The position numbers and the translations under genes are program-made. The notes below the pieces were generated by a model. That model was given only the letters and a program-made list of their open reading frames with translations, had not been told where the DNA came from and made no database searches. DNA of 31,220 bases from JAZDLC01 sp043802345. Lineage in GTDB: Bacteria > Planctomycetota > B15-G4 > JADJEK01. Shown here in pieces: positions 8,732-17,700 of the stretch; the first letter of the stretch is position 1, and the number at the start of each line of letters is the position of its first letter. The stretch is from positions 1 to 31,220 of the forward strand of contig JAZDLC010000397.1 in the NCBI GenBank assembly GCA_043802345.1, in the 5' to 3' direction.

Positions 8732-9703
8732 ATGACAGCCGAGATCATCGCGTTCGCCGAACAGCGGGACGGAAAACTGAAGAAGACAGCGCGGGAGGTC
8801 GTGACCGCCGCGCGCCAACTGGGTGAGGCGCTGGGCGCCCGTGTCACCGCCGTCTGCCCCTCCGCGGGAGCCGTGGAGGATGCGGGGCAACTGGGCCTCT
8901 TTGGAGCCGCCGAGGTCCTGACGGGAGGCGGCAGCGAGTTCGCCGGTGACGCTCCCGACACCCTGGCGCATGCTCTGGCCGCCCTCGTGGAGGAGCGTGA
9001 CGCCAAGGCGGTGTTGCTTCCCGCGACCTCGCTGGGAAAAGACGTCGCCCCCAGGCTGGCCGCGCTGCTGCGGTCAGGCCAGGTCAGCGACTGTATCGCG
9101 CTGAATGTGGTGGACGGAGAGATCCGCGCCCTCAGGCCCGTCCACGCCGGCAAGGTGAACTGGACGGTCCGCTCCAACGGGCCGCGCTTTGTCGCCACCC
9201 TGCGACCGAACGTGTTCACGCCGGTGGAATCCTGCGGTTCCGAGGTGCCGCCCGCTCCGTTCGCTCCGGCGAATCCCGTTCCCTCCAAGCTGACCGTCAA
9301 GGAGGTGATCGAGAGCGCCGACAAGGGAACCATGGACGTGACCGAGGCCGACGTGATCGTCGCCGGCGGCCGAGGGATGAAGGGCCCGGAAAACTACCAT
9401 CTGCTGGAGAAGCTCGCGACTCTGCTGGGTGGGACCGTGGCATCCTCGAGAGCGGTGGTAGACGCGGGCTGGCGCCCCCACAGCGAGCAGGTGGGCCAGA
9501 CCGGAAAGGTCGTCTCTCCCAACCTGTACATCGCCTGCGGCATCTCCGGAGCCATCCAGCACCTGGCCGGAATGACCTCATCGAAGGTGATCGTCGCCAT
9601 CAACAAGGATGCCGAGGCACCGATCTTCAAGGTGGCTGACTACGGAATCGTGGGTGACCTGATGGAAGTGGTCCCCGCGCTCACGGAGCAGCTCTCCGGC
9701 TGA
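8732..9703 (+). CDS. etfA: Electron transfer flavoprotein, alpha subunit
   Basis: FAD-binding large subunit of ETF, 323 residues (family about 310-340). The C-terminal FAD domain is clear: GGRGMKGPENYHLLEKLA, SRAVVDAGWRPHSEQVGQTG, NLYIACGISGAIQHLAGM, and VIVAINKDAEAPIFKVADYGIVGD. The N-terminal domain (about 1-185) is the usual diverged alpha/beta fold. It follows etfB in the conserved beta-alpha order, and transcription probably ends at the long palindrome 18 bases after its stop. Confidence 0.96.
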   Translation: MTAEIIAFAEQRDGKLKKTAREVVTAARQLGEALGARVTAVCPSAGAVEDAGQLGLFGAAEVLTGGGSEFAGDAPDTLAHALAALVEERDAKAVLLPATSLGKDVAPRLAALLRSGQVSDCIALNVVDGEIRALRPVHAGKVNWTVRSNGPRFVATLRPNVFTPVESCGSEVPPAPFAPANPVPSKLTVKEVIESADKGTMDVTEADVIVAGGRGMKGPENYHLLEKLATLLGGTVASSRAVVDAGWRPHSEQVGQTGKVVSPNLYIACGISGAIQHLAGMTSSKVIVAINKDAEAPIFKVADYGIVGDLMEVVPALTEQLSG

Positions 9704-9721
9704 CGACCGGGATACGACAAC

Positions 9722-9784
9722 CCCACGAAGGACACGAAGAGCACGAAGGAGAGCTTCCTTCGTGCTCTTCGTGTCCTTCGTGGG
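9722..9784. repeat. Perfect 29-bp palindrome built from 9-nt CACGAAG units; likely bidirectional terminator or mobile palindrome
   Basis: Bases 9722-9750 are perfectly complementary to 9756-9784 around a 5-base loop (GAGCT). Each arm is internally repetitive: CACGAAGGA, CACGAAGAG, CACGAAGGA, so three 9-nt units on one side and their complements on the other. It lies between the convergent etfA and purH, 18 bases after one and 43 after the other, a typical place for a bidirectional terminator. The periodic composition is not typical of an ordinary terminator and recalls dispersed palindromic elements. No other copy was noticed in the window. Confidence 0.85.
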
Positions 9785-9827
9785 TGAACAGCCCGCGTGC
9801 CCCCGCCCCCCAACGGTGACGCTCGGG

Positions 9828-11399
9828 CTAGTGCCGGAAGTGCCGCACGCCGGTGAAGACCATGGCCATTCCGTGCTCGTCGGCCGCCTCGACCGCTTCC
9901 TTGTCCCGGACCGATCCGCCCGGCTGAACGATCGCCACGACGCCGGCCTTGCCGGCCTCGTCCACGCCGTCACGGAAGGGGAAGAAAGCGTCGCTTGCGA
10001 GCACCGATCCTTTCGCGCGCTCCCCCGCCTTCTTCACCGCCAGGGCGACCGAATCGACCCGGCTCATCTGCCCTGCCCCCACTCCCACCAGAGTGCAGTC
10101 CTTCACCAGCACGATCGCGTTCGACTTCACATGCTTGACCACGATCCAGGCGAAGCGAAGCGAAGCTTCCATGGCCGCGTCAGGCACCTTCTTTGCAACG
10201 CTCTTGAACGGGTCGGCCGGTCCCGTTCGATCCCGTTCCTGAATGAGCATCCCGCCCCGCACCTTCCGGACTTCCGGCTCCGCGAGGTCCTCCGGTCCGT
10301 TGCCGACTGAGAGCAGTCGTACGTTCTTGCCCCACTTCTGCCGGGTCGAGAGCACCTCCACGGCCTTCTCGGAGTATGCCGGCGCGATGATGCACTCGAA
10401 GAAGCGGTCCTTCTGGGCGACTTGATCCGCCAGCGCCTCGTCCACGTCCCGGTTGAACGCCAGGATCCCGCCGAAGGCGGAAAGCGGATCGCCCGCGAGG
10501 GCCTGCCGGTAGGCCTCGATCGGCGTCTCCCCCACCGCCGCTCCGCACGGGTTGGTGTGCTTGATGACGACGCAGGCGGGACGATCGAACTCCCGGACCA
10601 GAGCCAGGGCCGCATCCGAGTCCATGATGTTGTTGTAGGAGAGTTCCTTGCCGCCATGCTGCGTGGCCGTGGCCAGCGATGGCTCCGTGGCGGCACTGAG
10701 AGGGTGGAACCACGCCGCCTGGTGCGGGTTCTCGCCGTAACGCAGTGTCATCGACTCCTTGAACTCGAACAGGCCGTGAGGCGGCTGTCGGGCCTCTCCT
10801 GAGCCGAATTCCGGCCGCCCGCACAGAAAGCGCGAGATCGCCGCGTCGTACGCCGCCGTCCGCGAGAAGGCCTTTCTCGCCAGCCTCCGGAGCGTGTCGA
10901 TGCCGAACGAGAAGTCGTTCTGCTTCAACTCGGCGAGGAGCCCCGGATAGTCATCCGGATCGACGACGACCGCGACATCCTCGTGGTTCTTGGCCGCCGA
11001 ACGCACCATCGAGGGCCCACCGATATCGATGTTCTCGATCGCGTCCGCGAGGGCGACGTCTGCGGCGCTCACGACCTGCTCGAATGGATAGAGGTTCACC
11101 ACGACGAGGTCGATCGGCTCGAGCGAGTGCTCCCGCATCTGCGCCTGATGTCCCGCGTCATCGCGCCTGCTCAGCAGGCCGGCGTGGACCTTCGGGTGCA
11201 AGGTCTTGACCCTGCCGTCGAGAATCTCGGGGAAGCCGGTGAATTCCGAGACATCGATCACCGAGACGCCGGCTTCCCGCAGGACACGGGCCGTGTTGCC
11301 GGTGGAGAGAACCTCCACTCCCGCCCTCTCGAGGCCGCGAGCGAACTCCGCCGCGCCGCGTTTGTCCGTCAGCGAAAAGAGCGCGCGCCTCACCTTCAT
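9828..11399 (-). CDS. purH: Bifunctional AICAR formyltransferase / IMP cyclohydrolase
   Basis: Carries out the last two steps of de novo IMP synthesis: formylation of AICAR with 10-formyl-THF, then ring closure. The 523 residues are full length. The cyclohydrolase (MGS-like) domain covers about 1-195, with VEVLSTGNTARVLREAG and GRVKTLHPKVHAG (62-74). The transformylase domain follows, with LRYGENPHQAAWF near 215 and the catalytic IKHTNPCGAA near 275, ending in the characteristic TGVRHFRH. It is the last gene of the minus-strand operon, 16 bases after prfB, and ends in TAG. Confidence 0.97.
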   Translation of the reverse strand: MKVRRALFSLTDKRGAAEFARGLERAGVEVLSTGNTARVLREAGVSVIDVSEFTGFPEILDGRVKTLHPKVHAGLLSRRDDAGHQAQMREHSLEPIDLVVVNLYPFEQVVSAADVALADAIENIDIGGPSMVRSAAKNHEDVAVVVDPDDYPGLLAELKQNDFSFGIDTLRRLARKAFSRTAAYDAAISRFLCGRPEFGSGEARQPPHGLFEFKESMTLRYGENPHQAAWFHPLSAATEPSLATATQHGGKELSYNNIMDSDAALALVREFDRPACVVIKHTNPCGAAVGETPIEAYRQALAGDPLSAFGGILAFNRDVDEALADQVAQKDRFFECIIAPAYSEKAVEVLSTRQKWGKNVRLLSVGNGPEDLAEPEVRKVRGGMLIQERDRTGPADPFKSVAKKVPDAAMEASLRFAWIVVKHVKSNAIVLVKDCTLVGVGAGQMSRVDSVALAVKKAGERAKGSVLASDAFFPFRDGVDEAGKAGVVAIVQPGGSVRDKEAVEAADEHGMAMVFTGVRHFRH

Positions 11400-11415
11400 G
11401 ACCGCTCCCGTCTGT

Positions 11416-12535
11416 CTATTTCTTGCCCTTGCCAGAGGCGCCGCTGGCCGAATACCGCAGGAACGCCTGGATGAACTCGTTCAAATCGCCGTCGAGCACG
11501 CCGGCCGCGTTCCCCTTCTCTGTGCCGGTGCGATTGTCCTTGACGAGGGTGTACGGCTGGAGCACATACGATCGTATCTGATGGCCCCAGGCGATATCGC
11601 CCTTGTCTCCTTGCAGCCCCCGAATCTCCGCCTCTCGCTTCTGTTCCTCGAGGGCAAACAGCTTGGCCCGGAGCATCTTCATCGCCGTGGACCGGTTCTG
11701 GTGCTGACTCCGCTCGTTCTGGCACTGCACCACGATGTTCGTGGGAAGATGGGTGATACGAACCGCCGAATCGGTCTTGTTGATGTGCTGGCCGCCAGCG
11801 CCACCGGCCCGATAGGTATCGGTCCGGAGGTCATCGGGATTGATCTCGACCTCGACGGTCTCGTCGAATTCCGGCACCACGTCCACCGAGCAGAACGATG
11901 TATGCCGGCGGTTCGCCGCATCGAAGGGGGAGATCCGCACCAGACGGTGAACGCCCTGTTCGGAATGGAGGTAGCCGTAGGCGAACTGCCCACTCACCAG
12001 CACGGTTGCCGACTTGATTCCCGCCTCCTCGTGCGGCTGCTCATCGATGATCTCCGCGTCGAAGTCATTCCGCTCACACCAGCGCAGGTACATCCTGAGC
12101 AGAATCTGGGCCCAGTCGCACGACTCGGTTCCGCCCGCCCCGGCCTGCAGTTGCAGGAAGGCATTGCGATGATCGTGCGGCCCTCCCAGGAGGACCGCTA
12201 GCTCGAGCTTGTCGCAGCGCGTCTCCACCAGGACGACCGCTTTTCTTGACTCCTCCAGCGCCTCCTTCGACCCGTCCTCCTCGGCCAGCTCCGCCATCGC
12301 CTCGGCATCGTCCAGCAGAGACTCGAGGTCGACGTAGGGGTCGACGACCGCCCGGACCCGTTTCAGCTTGGAGACGGTCTCTGCGGCCTTCTCCGGGTTG
12401 TTCCAGAAGTCGGCGGCCTCCATCTCCCGCTCAATGCGGACTTTCTTCTCGAGACGTCCGACGATGTCAAAGAGAGTCCTTGAGTCGAATGATCCGGTGG
12501 CGCAGTTCCTTCAGACTTTCGCCGATTTCGCTCAC
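11416..12535 (-). CDS. prfB: Peptide chain release factor 2, expressed by programmed +1 frameshift
   Basis: Releases nascent chains at UAA and UGA codons. The long frame begins only at MEAADFWNNP (12423), too late for a complete RF2. Reading upstream shows a short frame from GTG at 12535 (AAGGAGA just before it) of 22 codons ending in an in-frame TGA at 12469-12467; a +1 shift there joins it to the main frame as DIVGRLEKKVRIERE and yields 372 residues, close to E. coli RF2 (365). In the joined numbering the stop-recognition tripeptide SPF is at 202-204 and the catalytic GGQ at 247-249. The gene itself ends in TAG, a codon RF2 does not read. It lies between coaC (114 bases upstream) and purH (16 bases downstream). 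Confidence 0.96.
12466..12481 (-). promoter_or_regulatory. prfB programmed +1 frameshift site
   Basis: On the minus strand the sequence is AAGGACTCTCTTTGAC: an internal Shine-Dalgarno-like AAGGA, the slippery codon CTT and the in-frame stop TGA followed by C. This is the conserved RF2 autoregulatory site (CUU UGA C); when RF2 is scarce the ribosome slips from CUU to UUU and continues in the +1 frame. The AAGGA is weaker and one base further from the slippery codon than the AGGGGG of E. coli. Confidence 0.93.
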
Positions 12536-12649
12536 AGCGGTCTCCTTCTGGGTATGCCGTATTCGTGTGCGGGCAAGACGCGGCGATTCTACTGAAACCG
12601 ATCCAGGGGCTGCCTGCCGAAATCGCGCGCGCAGAAGCGAAGCGGCGGA

Positions 12650-13201
12650 TTACCGCACCGCTGCCGCCACGACGTCCGCGATATCCCTCACGTCCGCCAG
12701 CCCGCCGATCCCGAAGTCCCCGCAGGCCAGGCGTTTCTCCACCGGCTCCACAATCCGGAATCGCCGGCCTTCCCCCGCGCTCCGGAGGAGCGCTAGATTC
12801 CTCTGGACGAACTCATTGCTCCACATCCAGGTGTTCATGGCTGGGGCCAGAATGACCGGCTTCTCGGGATCGAGCGCCAGCATCAGGCTGGAGAGCGAGT
12901 CACTTCCCAGCCCACCCGCCAGCCGTCCAATGAAGTCGGCGGTTGCCGGAGCAATGACCACTCCATCGGCCCACCGACCCCACTCAATATGCGGCATGGG
13001 CGGGTGGAAGGGCTCCGACAGGTCGTCCACCAGCACCTCATGGCCAGTGAGAGCGCAAAAGGTCAGCGGCTGGATGAAGCGAGTGGCCGCGGGCGTCATG
13101 GCGACCCGGCACTCGATCTCCCGCTCCCGCAGCTCGGAAACCAGATCGCATGCCTTGAAGGCGGCGATTCCACCGGTCACGCCGAGAATCACCCTGATCA
13201 T
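12650..13201 (-). CDS. coaC: Phosphopantothenoylcysteine decarboxylase (stand-alone CoaC)
   Basis: FMN-dependent decarboxylation of 4'-phosphopantothenoylcysteine to 4'-phosphopantetheine in CoA synthesis. The 183 residues cover only the flavoprotein half of the usual Dfp/CoaBC fusion. Motifs: GVTGGIAAFKA (7-17) for FMN, catalytic His71 in PHIEW, ADGVVIAPATADFIG, the PAMN motif (120-123), and Cys160 in RLACGDFGIGG, the substrate clamp. The ATG overlaps the coaB stop by 4 bases, so the two halves are separate, coupled genes. Confidence 0.92.
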   Translation of the reverse strand: MIRVILGVTGGIAAFKACDLVSELREREIECRVAMTPAATRFIQPLTFCALTGHEVLVDDLSEPFHPPMPHIEWGRWADGVVIAPATADFIGRLAGGLGSDSLSSLMLALDPEKPVILAPAMNTWMWSNEFVQRNLALLRSAGEGRRFRIVEPVEKRLACGDFGIGGLADVRDIADVVAAAVR

Positions 13202-13884
13202 GGAGCACTCCCGTTCTCAAAGCCCCTGAAGAACGCGGAGGAAATCGCGCACTCCGCCTCACGCAGCAGGCACTCGGCGATTGCTCGCCGTCCGTGAAGC
13301 GATTCTACAGTACCGTCCCACCGCAGATAGTCCGCCCGGTGTTCGGATTCCCCCACTTCCTCCAGCAGATTGGCAACAATGCCGTACGCCCCGACCCGGG
13401 CCGCTGTGGCGCGCGCCCTGCGGTGAAGTTCGGAGCGCTCGATTCCCGACTCCAGCTTGAAGAGCAGAATCGGAAGGTCTGAACAGGCTTCCCGGATGCA
13501 ATCCACCACCTTCGGAGTCGGCAGAAGGCGTAGAACAGGATTCTCGAGACTCGACGACAATTTCCCGGAACAGGGGATCGGAGCGAAGTCCGCCACCGCC
13601 GCGGCGTGCACCAGCAGGTCCGGGCTGGACCGGCGACGAAGAACAGCGAGAAGAAGATCCCGCAATGACTCGGCAGTGGTGAAAGGGATCACCTCTAGCA
13701 GAGGAGACGGCGCGGGACGGACGGAGCCAGGACCGCACAGCAGCGCGACCCGGTGGCCGTTCGACAGGAAGGCCTCGGTCAGAAACTTCCCCAGGCGGCC
13801 GGAGGAGACATTCGAGAGGAACCGGACATCATCCCACGGCTCCCTGCTCGGGCCGGAGGTGATGGCCACGAATCGCGAGGGCAT
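13198..13884 (-). CDS. coaB: Phosphopantothenate-cysteine ligase (stand-alone CoaB)
   Basis: Condenses 4'-phosphopantothenate with cysteine, using CTP in most bacteria. The 228 residues correspond to the C-terminal half of CoaBC. Evidence: AITSGPSREPWDDVRFLSNVSSGRLG near the N-terminus, VHAAAVADFAPIP in the middle, and LLFKLESG with the conserved nucleotide-site lysine, then a diverged GIVANLLEE. It precedes coaC, the reverse of the domain order in the fused protein (CoaC then CoaB). It starts 3 bases after the stop of the secreted-protein gene. Confidence 0.9.
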   Translation of the reverse strand: MPSRFVAITSGPSREPWDDVRFLSNVSSGRLGKFLTEAFLSNGHRVALLCGPGSVRPAPSPLLEVIPFTTAESLRDLLLAVLRRRSSPDLLVHAAAVADFAPIPCSGKLSSSLENPVLRLLPTPKVVDCIREACSDLPILLFKLESGIERSELHRRARATAARVGAYGIVANLLEEVGESEHRADYLRWDGTVESLHGRRAIAECLLREAECAISSAFFRGFENGSAP

Positions 13885-13887
13885 GCT

Positions 13888-14622
13888 TCAGCTAGAGTAG
13901 GGCTTGTAGGTCACGCGAACAGAGTCAGCCCGGATCACTCCGGGAAGGCCATGAGGCTTTTCCAGCCGCAAACCGATCACCGGAATATACCGGGAGCAGT
14001 CGATGGTACCGAGGGTCCCGGTCTTGCTGGATGGCAGGATCTCGATCAACTTCTCGCCGCCCCCGCTGCTCGGCAGTTGGTACTGGACCGTCACGGCGTA
14101 TTGCCAGTCATCGAAACGGGTCTCCCGCCAGACCTCGATCAGGAAGTACAGATCCGTGTCGACCGGAAGCGCGTTTCCCGTATCCCGTCTCTCGACCCAC
14201 AAGTGGCCGTTGTCGCCAGACCCGGTGACCGGAACGAACTCTGAGGTCGGGCTGTCGGTCGTGAACCCCACGTTCCAGGCACTCAGGGTTCCATCCATCA
14301 CTACCCGGAGGGTGAGGCGAACATTCCCTTCATCGATTCTGGCCCCCGCGGCGAACAAGCCCTTTAGAAACAGCTCCGCGCCCTCAAGTTGCGTATTGTC
14401 GAACTCCAGTTCCTGCCCGCCGTAGACGCTTGGGACCAGGCTGATCCCCTCGGGGCCGGAACTCCCGACCCATGCACCCCTTTCCGCCACGATGACCTGA
14501 CCTGGAAGGTCAAAGGTGCTCAGGAACAGGGACGGATTGAGTCCCACGTTCGGCATGGCCAGAGTACAAAGAACCCCAAGCACCCCCAGAATCCCTAGCC
14601 CAGCTTTCCGGGATGACCTCAT
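13888..14622 (-). CDS. Secreted protein of unknown function
   Basis: 244 residues, not recognised as a known family. The N-terminus is a Sec signal peptide: MRSSRK, a hydrophobic stretch GLGILGVLGVLCTLAM, then small residues; no lipobox cysteine is present, so it should be released into the periplasm or outside. The mature part looks beta-rich, with alternating patterns such as VRLTLRVVMDG and YAVTVQYQLP, perhaps a jelly-roll or carbohydrate-binding type fold; this is a guess. It sits 3 bases before coaB at the head of the coaB-coaC-prfB-purH operon, an odd place for an exported protein. The 101-base gap upstream holds TACAAT (minus strand, 14701-14696) without a good -35. No strong ribosome binding site precedes the ATG. 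Confidence 0.75.
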   Translation of the reverse strand: MRSSRKAGLGILGVLGVLCTLAMPNVGLNPSLFLSTFDLPGQVIVAERGAWVGSSGPEGISLVPSVYGGQELEFDNTQLEGAELFLKGLFAAGARIDEGNVRLTLRVVMDGTLSAWNVGFTTDSPTSEFVPVTGSGDNGHLWVERRDTGNALPVDTDLYFLIEVWRETRFDDWQYAVTVQYQLPSSGGGEKLIEILPSSKTGTLGTIDCSRYIPVIGLRLEKPHGLPGVIRADSVRVTYKPYSS

Positions 14623-14723
14623 GATGTTCTAAACCCGCCTCAAAAAATGACACAGGGGAACCGCGGTGAACGACCGAGCCACGATTCCACGCCAGATTGT
14701 ACACCCCTATATCGGTCAGTGGC

Positions 14724-17700
14724 TCAGGAATCTTCACCTTCCCCGTGGCGGGGAGCTGACTCGGAGCCGGGCGACGCGTCCCCGGGGGGCTCTTCGGTAC
14801 TTCTCCGCGGCCCCAGCCCGAGGCGCTCAATGATCTTGTACAGCCCCCGAGGCGACACCCTGAGCGCGCGGGCTGCCTCGCTCTTGTTCCCGCGCGTCCG
14901 CAGGAGTGCGGCCTCCACCACCTGTCTCTCGAAGGAGCTCATCAACTCCTTCAAAGTGCCATCTGGAAGGGGTTTGGAGCCGAGGTCGACTTCTTCCCGA
15001 AGGGCCAGCGGAAGGTCTTCCACGTCGATTGTTTCCTGATCTCCGCAGAGCAGTGTGAGCCGCTTGACCAGGTTCTGGATCTCACGCACATTGCCCGGCC
15101 AGGAGTACGACTCAAGCAGGGCAAGGGCTTTCTTCGAGAATCTGACACGGTCGGAAGCCCCCTCACCGAGCAGCTCATCCTGAAAGTGGCGAATCAAAAG
15201 TGGAACGTCCTCCGGCCGTTCCCGAATCGGGGGAAGCTGAACCGGAGCCACGTTCAGCCGGTAGAACAGATCCTCCCGGAAACGACCGGCGCTCATCAGT
15301 GTCTTCAAGTCGCGATGGGTCGCGGAAATGATGCGGACATCGACCTTCACGGTCTCCTTTCCACCGACTCGGAAGAACTCCCCGTACTGAACCGCTCGCA
15401 GCAATCTCTTCTGCACCTCGAGGCTCATGTCGCCGATCTCGTCGAGGAACAACGTCCCGCCGTCCGCGACCTCGAACATCCCCTTCCGGTCCCTGTCCGC
15501 ACCGGTGAACGCCCCCTTCATGTGCCCGAACAGCTCCGCTTCGATGAGCAGTTCTGAAACCGCCGCGCAGTTCACCGAGACGAACTGCCTGCCGGCTCTC
15601 CGCCCGTTGAAGTGGATTGCCCGCGCGACCAACTCCTTGCCGGTCCCGCTCTCGCCCTGGATCATGACCGGGAACTCCGTATCAGTGATCCGGTCGAGCA
15701 TGCGCAGGACCTCCTGCATCTTCGGACTCTGGGTCACGATTCGCCGGTAGTCGTACCTGAGGGCGGTGGCCCTCCGCTCGGCGGCGATCGTGACCTTCGC
15801 CTCGTCCAACTCCCGCGCCTGCTTGACGACCGTCTGCATCAACTCCGCGTTCAGCCGCTCGATCTCCTGCTTCGCGCTGGAGAGGGCGGCCGCCCGATCG
15901 AGATTCTCCTGGTGAAGCCGGGCCCTCTCCAGGGCGATTCCGGCCGAGGAAGCCAGGTCGATCAGCGACTCGAGGTGCCCCTGGTCAAATCTGTCGATGA
16001 CGTCCGGATGGTCCAGATAGATCGCCCCCAGAACCCGATCGTTCCCCCGGAGGGGAACGCAGAGAATCGAGGTCACGTTCAGCTCCGCGATCGAGGCGAT
16101 CGATCGCAGCCTCCGGTCGTGGAGAGCGTTGGAGGTGCGGATCGCCTCCCCCGACAGGGCGACGCTCCTTGCCACGGAGTGGCTGAACTGGAATTCCGGT
16201 TGGCGGATGTCCTGTTCGGCGAAGTTCCTGGCCACCCGCACGTCGATCTGAGCTCCTCGAACCAGAATGAGAAACCCGCGTCGGGCGCCGCATAGGTCGA
16301 TCGCCTCGTCCAGGATCAGACTCAGCAGGCGCCGCGGATCGAGCTCCGAGTTGATGGCCCGGTTGATTTCCAGCAAGCGATCCAGCGTGCGGATGCGGCG
16401 GTCCACACCTGCGTACGATCGGGCCGACCTCCCCTCATCCCCGCCTTCGAATCGGGTCCGGATCGCCGCCACCTGCGCCAGGCCAAACTGTACCCCAAGC
16501 CTCGAGAACAGCGTCGCCGCCTGGTCGAGGTCGGCCCGGGCCCTTGACAGGAACGATGCAATCTCCTGGACGGCCTCCCGGTCTGCCTCCTGCCGGCGGC
16601 TCGCCGCCCACTCCACGAGTCCAGAAGCGCGGAGCATCAACGCCTGCGCCCTTTCGAAGGAATGGCCATCGGAGGCGAGAGCCTCCAGCGAACGCTCGAA
16701 ATCCTCGTCCGCGCGATTCAGGTTTCCTTCGCGAGCATTCCCCAGACCGCGCGTCGCCAGCAGCAGGGCGTCCGCGGCGGTGGAGGGATTCTCCGCCCGG
16801 GCGCCCAGGGCGCGGGTGGAGCGCTCCACCAGGGAGCGATCACTCTCATCCCTCGCCAGTCCCAGGCAGACCAGCGACTCGGCGCGAGGCCACAAGTGGT
16901 GGGGGGAAACCTCCAGGGCAATCCGTGAGCATCTCATCGCCACCAGGAGCCAGGTCTGATTCCGGCCCTCCGCCATGTGCTGCTCTGCCGCCGAGAGCAG
17001 CAACTCCAGCAGCGAGACGGTCGGTCCTCCCGAGCGCACGCTCCGGAGCCCGCGGGCCAGGACGGCTCGCGCGGAGGAGAAATCGCCCCTCCACGTCAGC
17101 ACTCGCGCCAGCGCCGCCCGGCCGATTCCGATCACCTCAACCGAGCAGGCTCGCTCCCTGAGATCCACGCTCTCGCGCATGAGTCTCTCGGCCTCGCCCG
17201 GATTCCCCGCCCGGAGTTCAGCATCCGCCAGGTGCCGCAGGTACATGGCGCGGTTGACCTGGGACGAGTCGTCGCTGAAGAAGGCCCGCCCCCGGAGGCC
17301 GAGTTCCCTGACTGCGGCGATTCTCCCCAGCGCGCCCTGGGCCTCCATCAGGATCACCAGGATGTCCTCGCACTGGCGGATGACCCCGGAACGGCTGAAC
17401 TGATCGAGAACCGGTTCGAGGTCCAGCACCGCCTCGGCCGCGCGCCCATGCTCCTGGAGCAACCTCCCCAGGTTGGAGGAAGCCTGGTGCACCAGATCCT
17501 GGCGCGCGAGCTGCTCGCCCAGATGTCGGGCCTCCCGATAGAGTTCCACCGCGGAATCGGGCCGGTACTCATGCGCGTCGAGATTCGCCAGCGTCATCAC
17601 CGCGGCCGCCCGTTCGTGGCTTGCCTCCGCGCCGGCCTCCTCCAGGGCCAGAACGGCGGCCTGCCTGGCTCCCCGGTAGTCGTTCCCCTGCCGGAGGAGG

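Noticed and set aside
9722..9784. CRISPR array or simple tandem repeat
   Set aside because: The units are 9 bases with no spacers and the second half is the inverse of the first, so it is one palindrome rather than an array.
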